NCBI GenBank assembly: GCA_013396655.1
Contig: WBMV01005068.1
Coordinates: 248,001 to 312,000, forward strand
DNA: 64,000 bases
Source: Campylorhamphus procurvoides
Taxonomy: Eukaryota > Chordata > Aves > Passeriformes > Dendrocolaptidae
Reading direction: 5' to 3'
The notes under the pieces were generated by a model. It saw only the letters and a program-made list of their open reading frames with translations. It did no database searches and was not told where the DNA came from. Below, piece after piece: positions 35,771 through 48,705 of this stretch. Numbering within the stretch: the first letter of the stretch is position 1; each line of letters starts with the position of its first letter. Position numbers and translations under genes: made by a program.

Positions 35771-37420
35771 TTTTGGTTGTATTCAATATATTGTAAATGT
35801 TGTTGTGCCTGTGTGTGTCTTCATATAAATATAGAACACACATATGTGTGTATAGACAGGTGCATAAAGATTTGTGCACTTGCATATATTGAAATACATG
35901 TACACAAAAGTTGGACACAGAATGGACAATTTCAGCTAGTTGCTTATAAACAGCTGATCTCATAACCAAGAGCAATGCACCACCTCCATCAGTGATGAAA
36001 AAACACTTTGTAGGACTGTGTTCTAGAGACCACAATATTCCCATTACAGACCATCAAAGACAGCTTTTGCCCTGACAGATGACACAACGCAGGCAAACAC
36101 ACTGCCGACTTTAAAAAAATTACCCACAGCCTCTCAGTTTTCTTAGCACAGTCAAGTTTTATTTTTAAAACAGCTAGGAATATCTTAAGCAAGTACTTTG
36201 CATCAGTCTTATTGCTTCACTTAAACCAGTAACACTTAAGCTGCTGATGATCCAATCTGTTTCTCAATTATACAACCAGCCATGTACTTAGCATGGTCCT
36301 GTGCAAAGGTAGTTTTAGGGATCATTGCTCTGTATGCATTTATAAACTGCAGTTAAACATAGTGCAGCGTCATGAAGTGACAGTGGGTTGACAACAAAAC
36401 AAGAGACAAAATGCCTCTGATGTCTCACCCAGCCCTGGATTCCTCCCAGAGAAGCTTCCTGTGGTTTGGGAAAACTGTTTATTTCTTCCACACGACAGTA
36501 ATCAAAACGAGATCATCATGTATTTTGCAAACAGGAGATATTGAAAAGCCTCTAGCTCATGTCAATGAAGCCAGGAAAGGTGGAAAAGGGTTGTAGAATG
36601 GCCCACGTTTGGATTTTCTTCTTGTCCCCTGCAGCACAGGATGACCTGAAAACACCTGGCACTGATGCTGCTTCATTTTGAAGGTAAGTATTTGCTTTAC
36701 AGAGTACTTGCAGGTGAGCAGAAGTTCTTGCTACCTGTTGCCAGACCAGCGAATTAACCCAAGAAGAGGAAAGACTTCATTATTCCTTTTATCTCGGAAG
36801 AAATTTAATAAAATACTTCCAGGATATCGCCCTGCAATAAAATAAATACATATTATTTTTTTTTTTAAATCATCATCTTGCTCTGTCCTTACAAAAGGTG
36901 TATTTAGGCACACTGAGTAGATCTGCATGGGAATTAAACCACAAAGTCTCATACTTGCCTCTGTGGAAGTGCACATGCAAAGCGCAGATGTATTATTTGC
37001 ATCTGACTGACAGCTTGTTATTAGAAGGAATAACTGGAAATCAACCCATGTTTGCTTTTCCCTGCTGATCACCTTTCTATTCATCTTCTATTTTTCCATG
37101 GCATAAGGACTGAAGAATACACTGGAAATATTATTAACTGGTAAATACACGTATGTACATATACACACATCCATGTTTCTGTGTGAAAAATACCACAGTT
37201 TTTTCCTGCACCCCGAATGGAAAATAATTGTCCTGTATGTAACTTTTACATTTATTTTTTAAATATTGCTGATAATTCATTTTTATTCTATGCAGCATCC
37301 TAAGAAGCAACTCTTCTGTCAGGGATACTACTGAAAATTGCTATTTCTTTTTAATTTTACTTATACCTGTAGCTGAGAATTCATTATTCTGGATAATTGG
37401 GAAAAAAAGCCCGCATCTAG
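35771..37420. other. Intergenic, no recognised gene
   Basis: AT-rich unique-looking sequence. Minus-strand frames such as 36731-37084 have no supporting motif. Confidence 0.5.
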
Positions 37421-37650
37421 TTTGGGAAGGTTTGGGAAGGGAAGGTTTAGGAAGGTTTGGGAAGGTTTGGGAAGGTTTGGGAAGGGAAGGTTTGGGAAGG
37501 TTTGGGAAGGGAAGGTTTGGGAAGGTTTGGGAAGGGAAGGTTTGGGAAGGGAAGGTTTGGGAAGGGAAGGTTTGGGAAGGGANNAAGGGAAGGGAAGGGA
37601 AGGGAAGGGAAGGGAAGGGAAGGGAAGGGAAGGGAAGGGAAGGGAAAAGG
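37421..37650. repeat. TTTGGGAAGG / GGGAA minisatellite-microsatellite hybrid
   Basis: The left part (37421-37582) alternates 10-bp TTTGGGAAGG and 15-bp TTTGGGAAGGGAAGG units. After two Ns (37583-37584) it becomes a nearly pure (AAGGG)n tract to about 37645. The G-rich strand meets the G3+N1-7 rule many times over, so G-quadruplex formation is likely. Open frames through it on both strands are low-complexity artefacts. Confidence 0.97.
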
Positions 37651-40600
37651 TTTGTTTGCAAACCATTTAAAGCATGTGCTTATTGAAATGTTAACATCTA
37701 TGTGGAAACAGTGAAGGACAGATCAATATGGCTTGTGTCTTGAAGAAGCCAGCTGTGGCCTTACCAGTAAGCTGTAGCATGTCTTTTTGGGGACAAACAT
37801 GAAAGATTGTATGAAATTTATATATACATATACATACATATATAAAATCTTTAGGATCTTGATATTTCTCTACTAGCTTTCACTCATATTTATAAGATTA
37901 CTTTTATTTCTATTTGTAACATTCCAAACGGAGGGAGCAAACCCACAACATCTAACAGATGGACTAAATCCTGCCAAGGCTTAGAGTGGCAATCAAATCA
38001 TAATCATAGCCTATCCTGTGTTCCTGAGGCATGATAGCAGTTCCAGCACCTGCCCTGCTTAGGATACTTGGGTCATTACAAAATACTCCTGCCAATAAAA
38101 ACAAGCAACCCAGAAGTGGTATCAGGTTTATCCTCTTAGCTGCTGGATCATATATAGCTTATTCTAAGAATTTTTCACTTATAAATCACAACAAAAGTGG
38201 CAAACACTCTAAAAGATAAAACCAGATCGGAATCTTGCAGTTGAATACTTCAGTTTCTTTGAGCATCTTTCACAGTATTTTCTAAACATTACTTGAATTG
38301 ATTTATAGTAATCCCAAGCAATAAATTTGTTCTTCCTTCTCTACAGTGAATCTGATTAGAAAGCCAGTTCAAATTAAGAAGACACTATTTTGATGTGTTA
38401 AGTCTATTTTTCACTCTCACCTCCTGCAATCTCAATCCCCCAGAACAGTTTAATCACCTCAGGTTGTACCTGCTGCTGCTGTCCCTCTCCCGACTGTTAC
38501 AGCCCAACAAACATGCCATTTCTGAACAGCAAGAACACAGCCCTGGAGATGAACTCCACTGCCTCTCACCTTCCTCCTCCTCCTCCGAAGGTCAGCTCCA
38601 TGCAGGCCCCTGCTGAAGTCTGGAAAGGTGATACCTGTTCTTCTGCAGCTGCAACATCAGAGGCAGGTGAGTCCTCACTGAGTTTTCCTGCTCCATACCA
38701 GTCTCTGTTCTGCTGCTGCCACTCGCCCTTCCCCAGGCAGCCACTCTGGGGATGTCAGGCACCACAGCCCAGCAGCCGGAGAGCAAGAACATGCTCCATC
38801 TGCTTTTGGCTGCAGCACAAGCCAACCATCCCACTTCTCTGGATCTCACTTCGGCCTCTCATAAGTAGACATTGTCTTTTCACCATATTTTTGAGATCTG
38901 AGAAGGAATTTGAAGGAGTTATTGGTGCCAGCTTTAGGCAATGCCAAAAGGGGTTATTGTGTATGCATAGATTTAATCTAGCTTTCAGATGGTGCTGACC
39001 TAAACTGAAAACAGACTCAGTCACATCCTTACAGGCCTCTGCCTTGTACATCATTTTAGCTCCTGTAGTGATACCTCTGCAGGAGTGCAAGCTGGAACAG
39101 AGCTTACAACAGAGACACCCTGTGAAAATCTAGGCACGCCACATACAAAATTATTTGCCTGTTTGTATTTTATAAGGCCACTGCTCTAGGCAGAATTAAA
39201 AAAAACCCCAAGACTGACACATGATTTATGAAAAGAGCTGCTGGCTGAAAACCCCATGTTTGAATGATGGCTCTCCCAGGTTTCCTGTGTGACTTGAGCA
39301 AGCTCTTGCAGATCAACATTTCAAACCTGATGGCCCAGCTTTAGCTACCCTTATAGAGTTAGTCTGTTTACCACAGCCACCAAGTTCAGCTGTTGTTCTT
39401 GAGCTATGCTAAAACTGTGGTACTCAGTATCTCTGATAATACAGATGCTGTTTTTCTTTCAGGTTTCTAAATTCAGATATATCTAAGCACAGTTAGAAAT
39501 TCAGCTTTGATTTGATTCAGCTCTGTTTTGATGAACTTTGCTGCAAGAAATCTTATCTAAGCATATAAAGCCCAAATCAATATCAAGGTTAAGAGCAGGG
39601 ATAGGATTTTTATCGTGTGTGTTTAACTGTAAGATGGAACTATGGGTATTAACTTGATTCACCAAAGGCGTTAATAAGCACAACCATTATATTTGTATAT
39701 TGTTTGTCTTCAAAAAAGACTTTTTGATCAATTGAAACTGTCCCCTGAGCCTATCCTTCACACCAATGATGTCTTCTCATTTTCATGTTCCAGCAATTGT
39801 CTTTCAGTCTTTGAAGTTAACCTGAACATTTTCTGTCATGTTCTCAGTGATATCATTCACAATTCTCAAAGGAAAACCAGACAGAACACAGAGTTAAACA
39901 AACTTGGAAGGCTAAGAGGCAGTAAAAAGAAAGTCACTGATAACTAGAAAAGATAAATATGAGCGTGCAGAAGTGCAAAAGACTAATTCCAAATTCCATA
40001 AGAGAATGTTTGGAAATAAAAATACCCAGAAAATCAGTGAGAAATGTCCAGAACTGGTTTTGCTGGTTTGTTTTGTTTTGCTTTTTAATAGAAAAGGTTA
40101 TTTGGCCTTTTTAAAAGTTTAAGATTAAAAATCATGAAAAAAAAATTAGGACATGGAAAAGAAAGATTATTAAAGAAAGATAAAAGAAAATGGAGAGAAG
40201 GGAAAAAGAAAATGTATATGGTGACTTTAATTGCTTTTACAATGATGGAAATTAAAAGACTGAGGAAGTTAAAAAGAATGACATCAGCCCTTTTAAAATA
40301 AGGTCATGATTACTACACAGCTTGGCTGTAATGGCTTTTGGACTCCTCAGCTTTTCACAGCTAAAATCCTCACTACTCAGTACCTGTGCAGGTTATGATA
40401 TTATAAAGCAATTGCAGCAGAATCTGTGATTTCTGCACAACAATAATCAAGCAGCTATTAAACATGTCTTTTAAAATACAGGAACATAACATCAATACTT
40501 ATTAATGTAATAATATTACTATATATATTTTCATATTAATATTTAACTTAATATTAATGCAGAAACAGTGTTTTTTCTGAGGTAAGATCATAATTTTGCA

Positions 40601-43600
40601 GCTTCTTCTGCTTCAAACAGAATTTCTTCTCTGGGCGTATTTAACAGCTGTGCAGATGTCACAGTTTTCTTGTCTGACTGTGCTAGACCCATCACGAGAG
40701 AGTGAGCTCATAACCAAGTGAAGAAGGCTTCAATCTACTTATGAAAATGAAAAGTAGGGGTGCCTTCACAGACCAACAGTTCCTATTCTGGTGAGGAACT
40801 GCTCTTCCCATCCCTGGCTTTGATGTTACTCCACAGAAAAGGGCAGGAGAACTGCAGAGCTTGAGAGGGTTCATTGCTGGCCAGGGTTGGTGGGATTTAC
40901 ATGACTTCATTATCAGTGTGAAGGTAGGGTGCCTTGTCCAAGCTATTCCTTTACACCCTGTTTATGTTCAGCTTTTGCTGGCAGTCACTTCCCTTACACT
41001 GCCAGTAATCACTGGCTAAACTGGGGGTTAGAAAGCATGGAAAGTTCATTGACAGCTGTAGAACAGACAACCACCTCCATTCAACTCAATTCAAGTGGCT
41101 GAGAACTCCCTGAAATGCACTCCTGCAGCTAGTAATCTCTGCACAGTCTGTGGTGTTTAAGTTCACAAACATTTGCTTTGTATCAACATTTAAATATAGA
41201 GGTCGTGAGCAGAGGCTGATGCTGTACTTGGTATTGAAAGGCCTGTGATTTTCAATACCAGCTCCCTGCCCTTCTCTGGCCAGCTGGGAGCATGTTACAG
41301 TTCAGGTGAAGACAAAATTGTGTGTTATGGCAACATGTACCGCTCTCTGTGCTGCCTCCACTTACCAGAACATCACTTGTTAAAAGATGTAATACATTTT
41401 TCCTCTGATTCGTCATATTTCTTCAAAGGCTTTCAGTACTGAAGGTTTCTGTATTGATGGTATTTTCCCAGAGCAAACTCTGTAGAGCTAGTAAAGAAAC
41501 AAATGAGAGGGAGGGAAGCAGCTCCTGCAGGCTTTTGAAAAGAAATTTATCTATTTCAACTTGCAAATAACAGTTTGGGTAGTATTTTTAACAGCATGCC
41601 CATACCTTCTGTTTAACACGAGGGGCTTGGAATCTATGTGCTTTGGGAAATCTCTCCGTATAATTGCCTTCATCTTTATGAAAAAGAGGATGCTTAGAAT
41701 TCCAGGGCCTCTTGCAGTTTCACTTACAAAAACAGTACCTCCCTCCAACATGGATGTACTTTGAAGATTTGCACAAAATTATCACTGAGAGGTTCTTAGA
41801 TTCTCCCTTGTCAGGGTTTTATTAAATAAACAGAAGTGTTTAACACGCCTAGTTAGTTGCACCTGGTGTGGTGTTTCTGCTGTTGGTTTATTTTGGCATG
41901 TTGATGGCTTCCATCTGACCAGCTGATTGTTTTCGGTTACACTATATTTTTGTAAATACTTCTGGTATTTTATACTTTATAGAAATTCAGACTGCACCTG
42001 CTACAGGCAATCTACTTTCAACACCTTTGTTGATCAGTTTTTTCTGGCAGACACCCCTAAGAGAAGTCAACTCTTTTCAAATCATCATGAGATGCTGTAA
42101 AAGCTCACTTTATAGAATTCTGCATTTCTCACTAGTGACACTAAAAGATGCAAAGAAAAGGCACAACAGCTGTATGGAGCACACTGCAACCAGACTATGC
42201 TCATAAAGTCATGGAAGAATAATCTTACTACATTTCTGTGCTTTTTTGACAAAGGATCATTTTCAAACTTGGAGCCATAAGTATTAGGCACTTCAATAAA
42301 TCACCTTCTCAGTGCTGAATACCTACAGCACATACATAAACTTTGGTTTTCTCAGCACCTCTAAAAGTCAATCCATACACAATTTGGCTGCACAAGTGTG
42401 AAGCAGTACACCAAGACCAGCTCTGAAGAGCTGTTCTGTGCTATACAATACTTTTCCAGGTTAAAAATAGAACCCTCCAGCTATACTGAAATAGGAACTA
42501 TGCTTGTTCTAATACCATTATTGAAACACTCTTTTCCTCCTCGTCCCCCTCAACCAGTCCACTATCTTTGGAAACACAAATGCCACACATTCTGGGCACC
42601 ACTGACTACCAATAGAGCAACACTGTCCATTAATGACCGCTTTGATGAAAATATCCCAATAACCAGCATATGGGAGCAATAGAGAGGACAGGAGCCCCAT
42701 TTCTTTCCCAAGCGTCTCACCAACATGCACATCAATCACTGACCAATGGCACACATGGACTACACTACCTGCTGCAGCCAGAGCTCAGCACCTACCCATC
42801 GATTCCTCCCCTGCCAGCACCTCTGCATTTACAGCACAGCTTTTTAGCAAGAGTTTAATGAGACCAATTTCTGGTGCCTGGAATTTTGAAGGGTAGAAAT
42901 GTCAAGGGTGGCAAAAAAAAACAAAGGCCAACACATGTCCTTTAAGAAGATCACACAAGCCTTCTGGCCAGTCTCACCAACATGAAGCAGCCAGGACTCC
43001 AGTGGCTCTAATTCAGTTCATTTGTAAGGCTTTGTTAAAAATGGCTGTCCAAACTAAACGGGGAAATCTGTACAGTCTGTAACTCCTACCTTTGATTAAA
43101 TTCTCAAAGTCTTAGCAGGAAGGAATGAGGCTAATATGGGACAGTTCCAGTAATAATAATTAAATTCATAGAGTTCCTTAAATCAATAAAAATTGAGAGG
43201 TCATTACAAAATGGGAGTCACTTGACTTCACATGATCTTTATTAAGGAGATGAGTATTACTTTGGAAAAAAAATGAAAACTGGTATATGACTCACCTTGT
43301 TAGAACTTATTGTTATTTAATCAGAAGTTAACTGAGAACAGATCACGGTTTTGAACTAAGGGAAGCTTTAGTGATGGTGATTAATTCACAAAGAACAAAT
43401 GAAAATGTTTGGCTCATAGGAGATGAGTTTAACAAATATTAACTAGTAGGTCCTTTAAGTGCTCGTTTCTGACTATTTTGAAAGTCAAAGCAAGACCTAA
43501 TTTTATGTCAGGAAAACAAGGTGCACAAACATAGATTCACCCTTAAAAATATCTCCATGAGTACTTCCCCCATTTGGACACCAGTAGCTTTTCTGGAATT

Positions 43601-43818
43601 TTCCGGAATAGAGTAGTCTTCTGCTACTGAAATACATCTCAGTTGCATTTCCAATTTTAAATAATGGTATTTGGAATGTTTTAAATTAACTAGAAAGTTT
43701 TTCACATTTATGTCAAAGAGCAGCAATATTCAGCATCTCAAGCATGTTTGCAACAGATGCCCAGCTGGTGTACACAGAACCTCTTTTGTGGTGGAGTTTG
43801 GCTACAGTGATGCATCAG

Positions 43819-43854
43819 TTAATGTCAGACACTGACCAATGAGGCTGACATTAA
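43819..43854. repeat. Perfect inverted repeat, 10-bp arms, 16-bp loop
   Basis: TTAATGTCAG (43819-43828) and CTGACATTAA (43845-43854) are exact reverse complements. Just upstream, TGATGCATCA (43808-43817) is a 10-bp palindrome. Function unknown. Confidence 0.85.
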
Positions 43855-45063
43855 ATTTTAGGCAAAACCAAGACTGTCCACATGGAAAACTAAGTCAGAT
43901 ATAGCATTTTATTCACTTATGTATTCTAAAGTGTGGTAAATATTAAGGTTTAGACAATTTATTGAACACAGGCTTTCATTCAGTGCTTTCTTGAAAATGG
44001 CAAGGTAAGAAAAAAAAAAAAACCCACAAAAAAACCTGAGCAGTAAGACCAGCACACATTGTCTAGAGCATCTTGGTAACCATTAGTTCCAGTTTTATCA
44101 TGTCATCTTCCACAGCATGGAAACCAAAGGAACAATCAGCATCATATTAATTGGTAAGGACAGATGAAAAATAAGATGTCTGCAGCCTAGTAGCTGGTCT
44201 GTGTTCAGCCTACAACTTTACAGGCTGTGAATTAACCATTTACAGTGTGTGCTGTGAGGGTACACAATGCATCTGTGTGATTTACTGACCTTAATGTCAT
44301 TAGAATTATTTTCAAATGTTTTCATATGTTGTCCCTTAGGGATTAGTTGCCTTGGGAATCATTTGTACTAATTAACATTATTTTCCCTACTGACACAGCA
44401 TGAGCTTCACTGATAGCCTTAAATGGTGCAGGGGTGGAAGGGCAGTGTACCTTTTGACCATCAGTCTCTTACTCTGATTGAACAAAATTACCACGATATT
44501 AAAGATAAGTAATCCTTCCCAAGCCTCTAGCCGAGCTTGTGTTAAAAGGTCAAAGTTTACGCTATTTTGTGTCTTCAGCAGAAAAAATAAAGATGGCAGG
44601 ACTTAAAAACTGATTTGCATGGCACCAAGGGGTGTGTATTGGTGTAACACCTATTCTGGATATGACATCTAGGCCCAAACATGTAGCTCTGGACTAAACA
44701 CTTCCCTTTGCTCCCCTGCTGTATTGTATTACTGGAGTACATGTGGCTCATACAGACAGGTGCATTTATAATAATAATGGTTATGTGGGAATAACTTGTT
44801 TCCAGAAATCAAAACATGAAAGCAGAGGAAAATGAATACATTTTCAGCTTTCAGGGATAGTTTTGAGTGTTTATTTCTAAAGGGAGCAGATGTGTTTTTG
44901 TAATGTCTTTAAGTATGTGGCATTCTAAACTGTCCCAAATTTTAATCAAGTTTAGTGCTATCACAATTTCTATGATAAATTTCAAGGAGCAAAGGCATTG
45001 TAGCCTGTAATTATTGTTCAAGTGTAGTTAAAATGGCTTTTTAGAGCACTAGGTTTTTCACAT

Positions 45064-45081
45064 ACTAATACTAGTATTAGT
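45064..45081. repeat. 18-bp perfect palindrome
   Basis: ACTAATACTAGTATTAGT reads the same on both strands, with no spacer. No neighbouring element explains it. Confidence 0.9.
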
Positions 45082-46141
45082 CATTTTTTATGCAGTCTTT
45101 TGTTTAGTGAGGAGATAAAAGCACATATTATCCAGCAAAGTGGGCTGTTTTTGCAATGATATGTGGGAGACCCACTGCAAATTGCTGAAGAATAAAAAGT
45201 AAACATAATGACAAATAACTAAGAGCATCAGTCACAAATAACACAAAGTACCTGGTTTATTTTAGAACAGTAATTTTAATTCCTTCAAAACTGACTTGTA
45301 AATTACCTTCCTCTTTAAGGAAAAAAACATGTACATCATCTGTTACTATTTCGGTTTAGTATTTGGCTATGAAAAAACACCAGAGAATTAGGGTAAAACT
45401 GATTACTTGCTCTGCTGAGTGTAAGTCTGCTACTTTTTTCTTGAATGGTATGAAGGTAGTTGTTATTAGCCAGCAGAACAGGTCTCCCAGCTGTAAAAAT
45501 TCACTAGGTTTTCTCAGACTTCTGGGATAGGAACATTAAGGCATTTTGGCAGCTCTATGTAAATTATTAAAATCCATCTGATTGAGACAGAAATCACTCA
45601 AACTTTATTTTGGGACATTTACTGACCATTCTACTTCGATATAGCAAATTAATTCAAGGTTTTGGCTTTGCTAGACCTTTAGAATCTAGAGATCAAGTCT
45701 CTGTACTCAGGATACTACCAGGCTCCACTGGGCACAGCTCTTGGGCACCCCTGTACACTCATCTGGACATCCAACGTAAAGAAGGTCATTTATACCACAG
45801 TATCAATGAGTTCTCACCAGGTCTTTGCACAATGCATGTCTTTCCTATGGACTGGCTCACAGCACTTCAGAAATCTCTTCTGCACTTGTTACACAGGGCG
45901 TTTAGAAATTTCCTGGTACTTATTAACGTTAGTGTATGTCTGGTTTGGGAGTTCACCTGTTGTAGTACTACTGTTGATCTCAAATGCAACACTTCACTGA
46001 TTGCTGCTTAATTTCATGTTGCTGACAGACCAGTAAACCACTTGGGTACCCATTTGCTTTAAGCTATGTGGACTGAGCAGGTTTTCCCAGCAACACACAG
46101 GCAAAACAAATAACTTACGCAGTTGCATACATCAGTTAAAT

Positions 46142-46166
46142 ATTACATACAGCAGCTGTATGTAAT
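46142..46166. repeat. Perfect inverted repeat, 12-bp arms, 1-bp spacer
   Basis: ATTACATACAGC (46142-46153) and GCTGTATGTAAT (46155-46166) flank a single A. The left arm core CATACAGCAGCT is repeated directly about 31 bp downstream (about 46177-46188), again followed by TAAATATTAC. Confidence 0.92.
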
Positions 46167-48645
46167 ATAAATATACATACAGCAGCTAAATATTACTGAA
46201 GGAAAGGGTACTATATAAAGACTGAAAGCTTGAGATATCACCAAAGCAAGTTTGTTCACATCCTTGGGGTGCAGAAGGACTCCTGGCCTGTCTCCCACAA
46301 GGCTTATTCCTGACTGGTCTGTTCGGGAAAAGGGAAAGCCATCCACTACTGGAGATGTTGCTGTAGGCTACAGACGACAGCCCCAGCAGGTTTCCTATCT
46401 GAAACGAGGAAATGTTCTTGTCAGTCTGAATGAACCATTCTTTTAAGCAAAACCATTTTTCACATTGAAAACAGCAGTAGAAAATGCTACTGCCTTTGCC
46501 CACTCCTGGTACAAAATGAGCATAATTACCTCTTGGAAAGAAACAGGAAAAAATGATGCAGACACATAAGCATGTACATATCTATACCTATCTCTGTGTC
46601 TATCCCTACAGCTATTTCCTGGGTTAGTGCAAACAAACCCTCACATCCCAGCAGCACTGCTAAGCAGAATGGAGGGCCTGTGCTGAGGACACCAGTTACA
46701 AACAGCAGAGCTGCATCAAGGACAAGGGGAAACGGGCTGGAGGGAATGGCAGCACCAATGATCTTGCAAGAGCTGTTCATAAGCAAATGTGAGAAAGAGA
46801 AGTCATGAAGGAACAGCTCGTTGCCAATTCATGGGATGTCCTGAGTTGGAACCGAAAGGAAAGGGTCAGCTCTAGAAGTAGGACCAAAAACAGTGGCCTC
46901 CCTAGGTGGGAGAACAGCCAGGCCATGGGGGAAAAGAGGTGATAGACTGAAATCTTTTTGCTGTCTTAGAGAAACATGTTCCATGTTCAGTAAAAGGCAG
47001 CACTGATGAGTTTTGCTCTGCCACGCAGAGGACTGGTGCCCTTTGGCACTGGCTGGCATGTGTGTTGATGACCTTAATGTCAGTCCTGTCCCAAGGGTCT
47101 CTCGATGGAAAAAGCAGTCTTCACAGCCTTTAGTTCCACAGGAGGTGTTAGAGCTCCTGTCACTGTCACAGGTACACATGGACTCACACCACAAATACCA
47201 AGGCAGTGACTTGTGGGTTTCTGCAGCACAGGCTACATTTCAAAGAGCTTTTCAGGTATCACCTGTTTTCCTGGTCACAAAAACCACCTCTCTTCTTACC
47301 ATTCCTGCCCAGCATCCGTGTTACATTGATGCCATGAAATCATAAATGTGGATAATACACTAAATTACTAGAAACCATCCCCTTTTTAACTGTAATAATA
47401 AAGTGTTTTTACCTGCCAAGCTAGTGAGAAGTTAGGACACAAACATTTCCTCCTCCCTATAAATATTTTCTTCCACCAAAAAAACTCTACAAGATCTAAA
47501 CCATAAGCTTTAAGCCTATAAACTCTGAAGTATCATGGCACTGAAGGAAATATCACAAGCTTGTCAGCATTTAGATATATTATAACATTATAACAATCTC
47601 CTGTCATGCCCCTTATTAGACATACTTGCTTGTAGGAATTGTGTGTACAGTGGCTAACCCAATGCTGATCAGAGAGAAACTAATTACCCTATCCAAGAAT
47701 GCATCCCATGAAGCAGCTAAGTGGGCTTAAACCCCGAAAAGCAAGCCTTGATAGGCCTGAAGTTTCAGCCTGAGGAAGCATGAAGTAAGGTTAAACTCTT
47801 GTTTTGAATCTGCTGAGTGTGAAAAGCTGAGATGTGACTTGCAGAAGTGTGCTCCTGTGAGATTGCTCTTCCTTGTTCTCCTCCCTTCAGGTAGAAATAT
47901 TGTGAGAACAGTTTCACAAGTTAAGCCCAAAGAGCAGTTTTCCTGAATGAAAAGCTTTCATGTGGAACATTAATTTGCTTAGTTATACATGTGTCTGTGA
48001 ACAGCTGGTTGCAGAAAATTAAAAAAAAATACAACTTTTACTAAGGAAATTTAGAGTTCTGCTTCATTAGCAGCACATCAGCTGATATTCAAAATAAAAT
48101 AAAATATATTAAAAAAATAGGAGAAGCATAACCAAGGTTGTCTTTCAGTCTGTAAAAACTTCTACAGAGAAAGAGCTCTAATGAGTTAAACCAATTCTGA
48201 GCCTTGGATCTCAGGCCCAAGAGAAACTTTCAGCTCAATGAAGGAGAGAATGGAAAAAGAAAAGGCAGTGGCTCAGTGCATTATTTTCCATAGTAGACAG
48301 CAAAGGCTGAAAGAAACCATTTTGGATTGAAAGGTTTTAATCTAGAAATTATTGTAAGGGGGAAAAAAAAAATTACTACCATCTTCATTCTATTATGAAT
48401 TGTCACAGATCTGTGCCTCCAGATGTGTGAACAAATACTCTCAGTTCTGGAATTTAAATACCTTAAAGTTGGGAACAAGGTGGATATTTGCTCATCTTCC
48501 ACCCAAAGACACATGAATTGTCTTTGCTCTGAATGGGCAGTGATGCTCCACTTCTTGTGATCCTCCTTTGCACAAATTTTCCACATCCTACCTTGAGACC
48601 AGAACTGTTCGAAGTGATCAGGCCAAAGTGGTCATGGACCAAAAT

Positions 48646-48705
48646 AGAGTTGTAGGTGCCTTCTAACTCAACTCTTCTCTTTTCCTCTTCTCTATTCTAA
48701 TGCTT
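48646..48705 (+). mobile_element. Possible CR1-like 3' tail remnant
   Basis: GTTGTAGGTGCCTTCTAACT, then CAACTCTTC and TCTATTCTAATGC, resemble the end of some avian retroelements ('gtaggtcccttccaactcaactattctattc'). Too short and diverged for firm assignment. Confidence 0.3.

Noticed and set aside
37341..37714. Repeated PSLPFPSLPF-like and GKGREGKGRE-like open frames
   Set aside because: Translation of the GGGAA minisatellite on both strands; low-complexity artefact.
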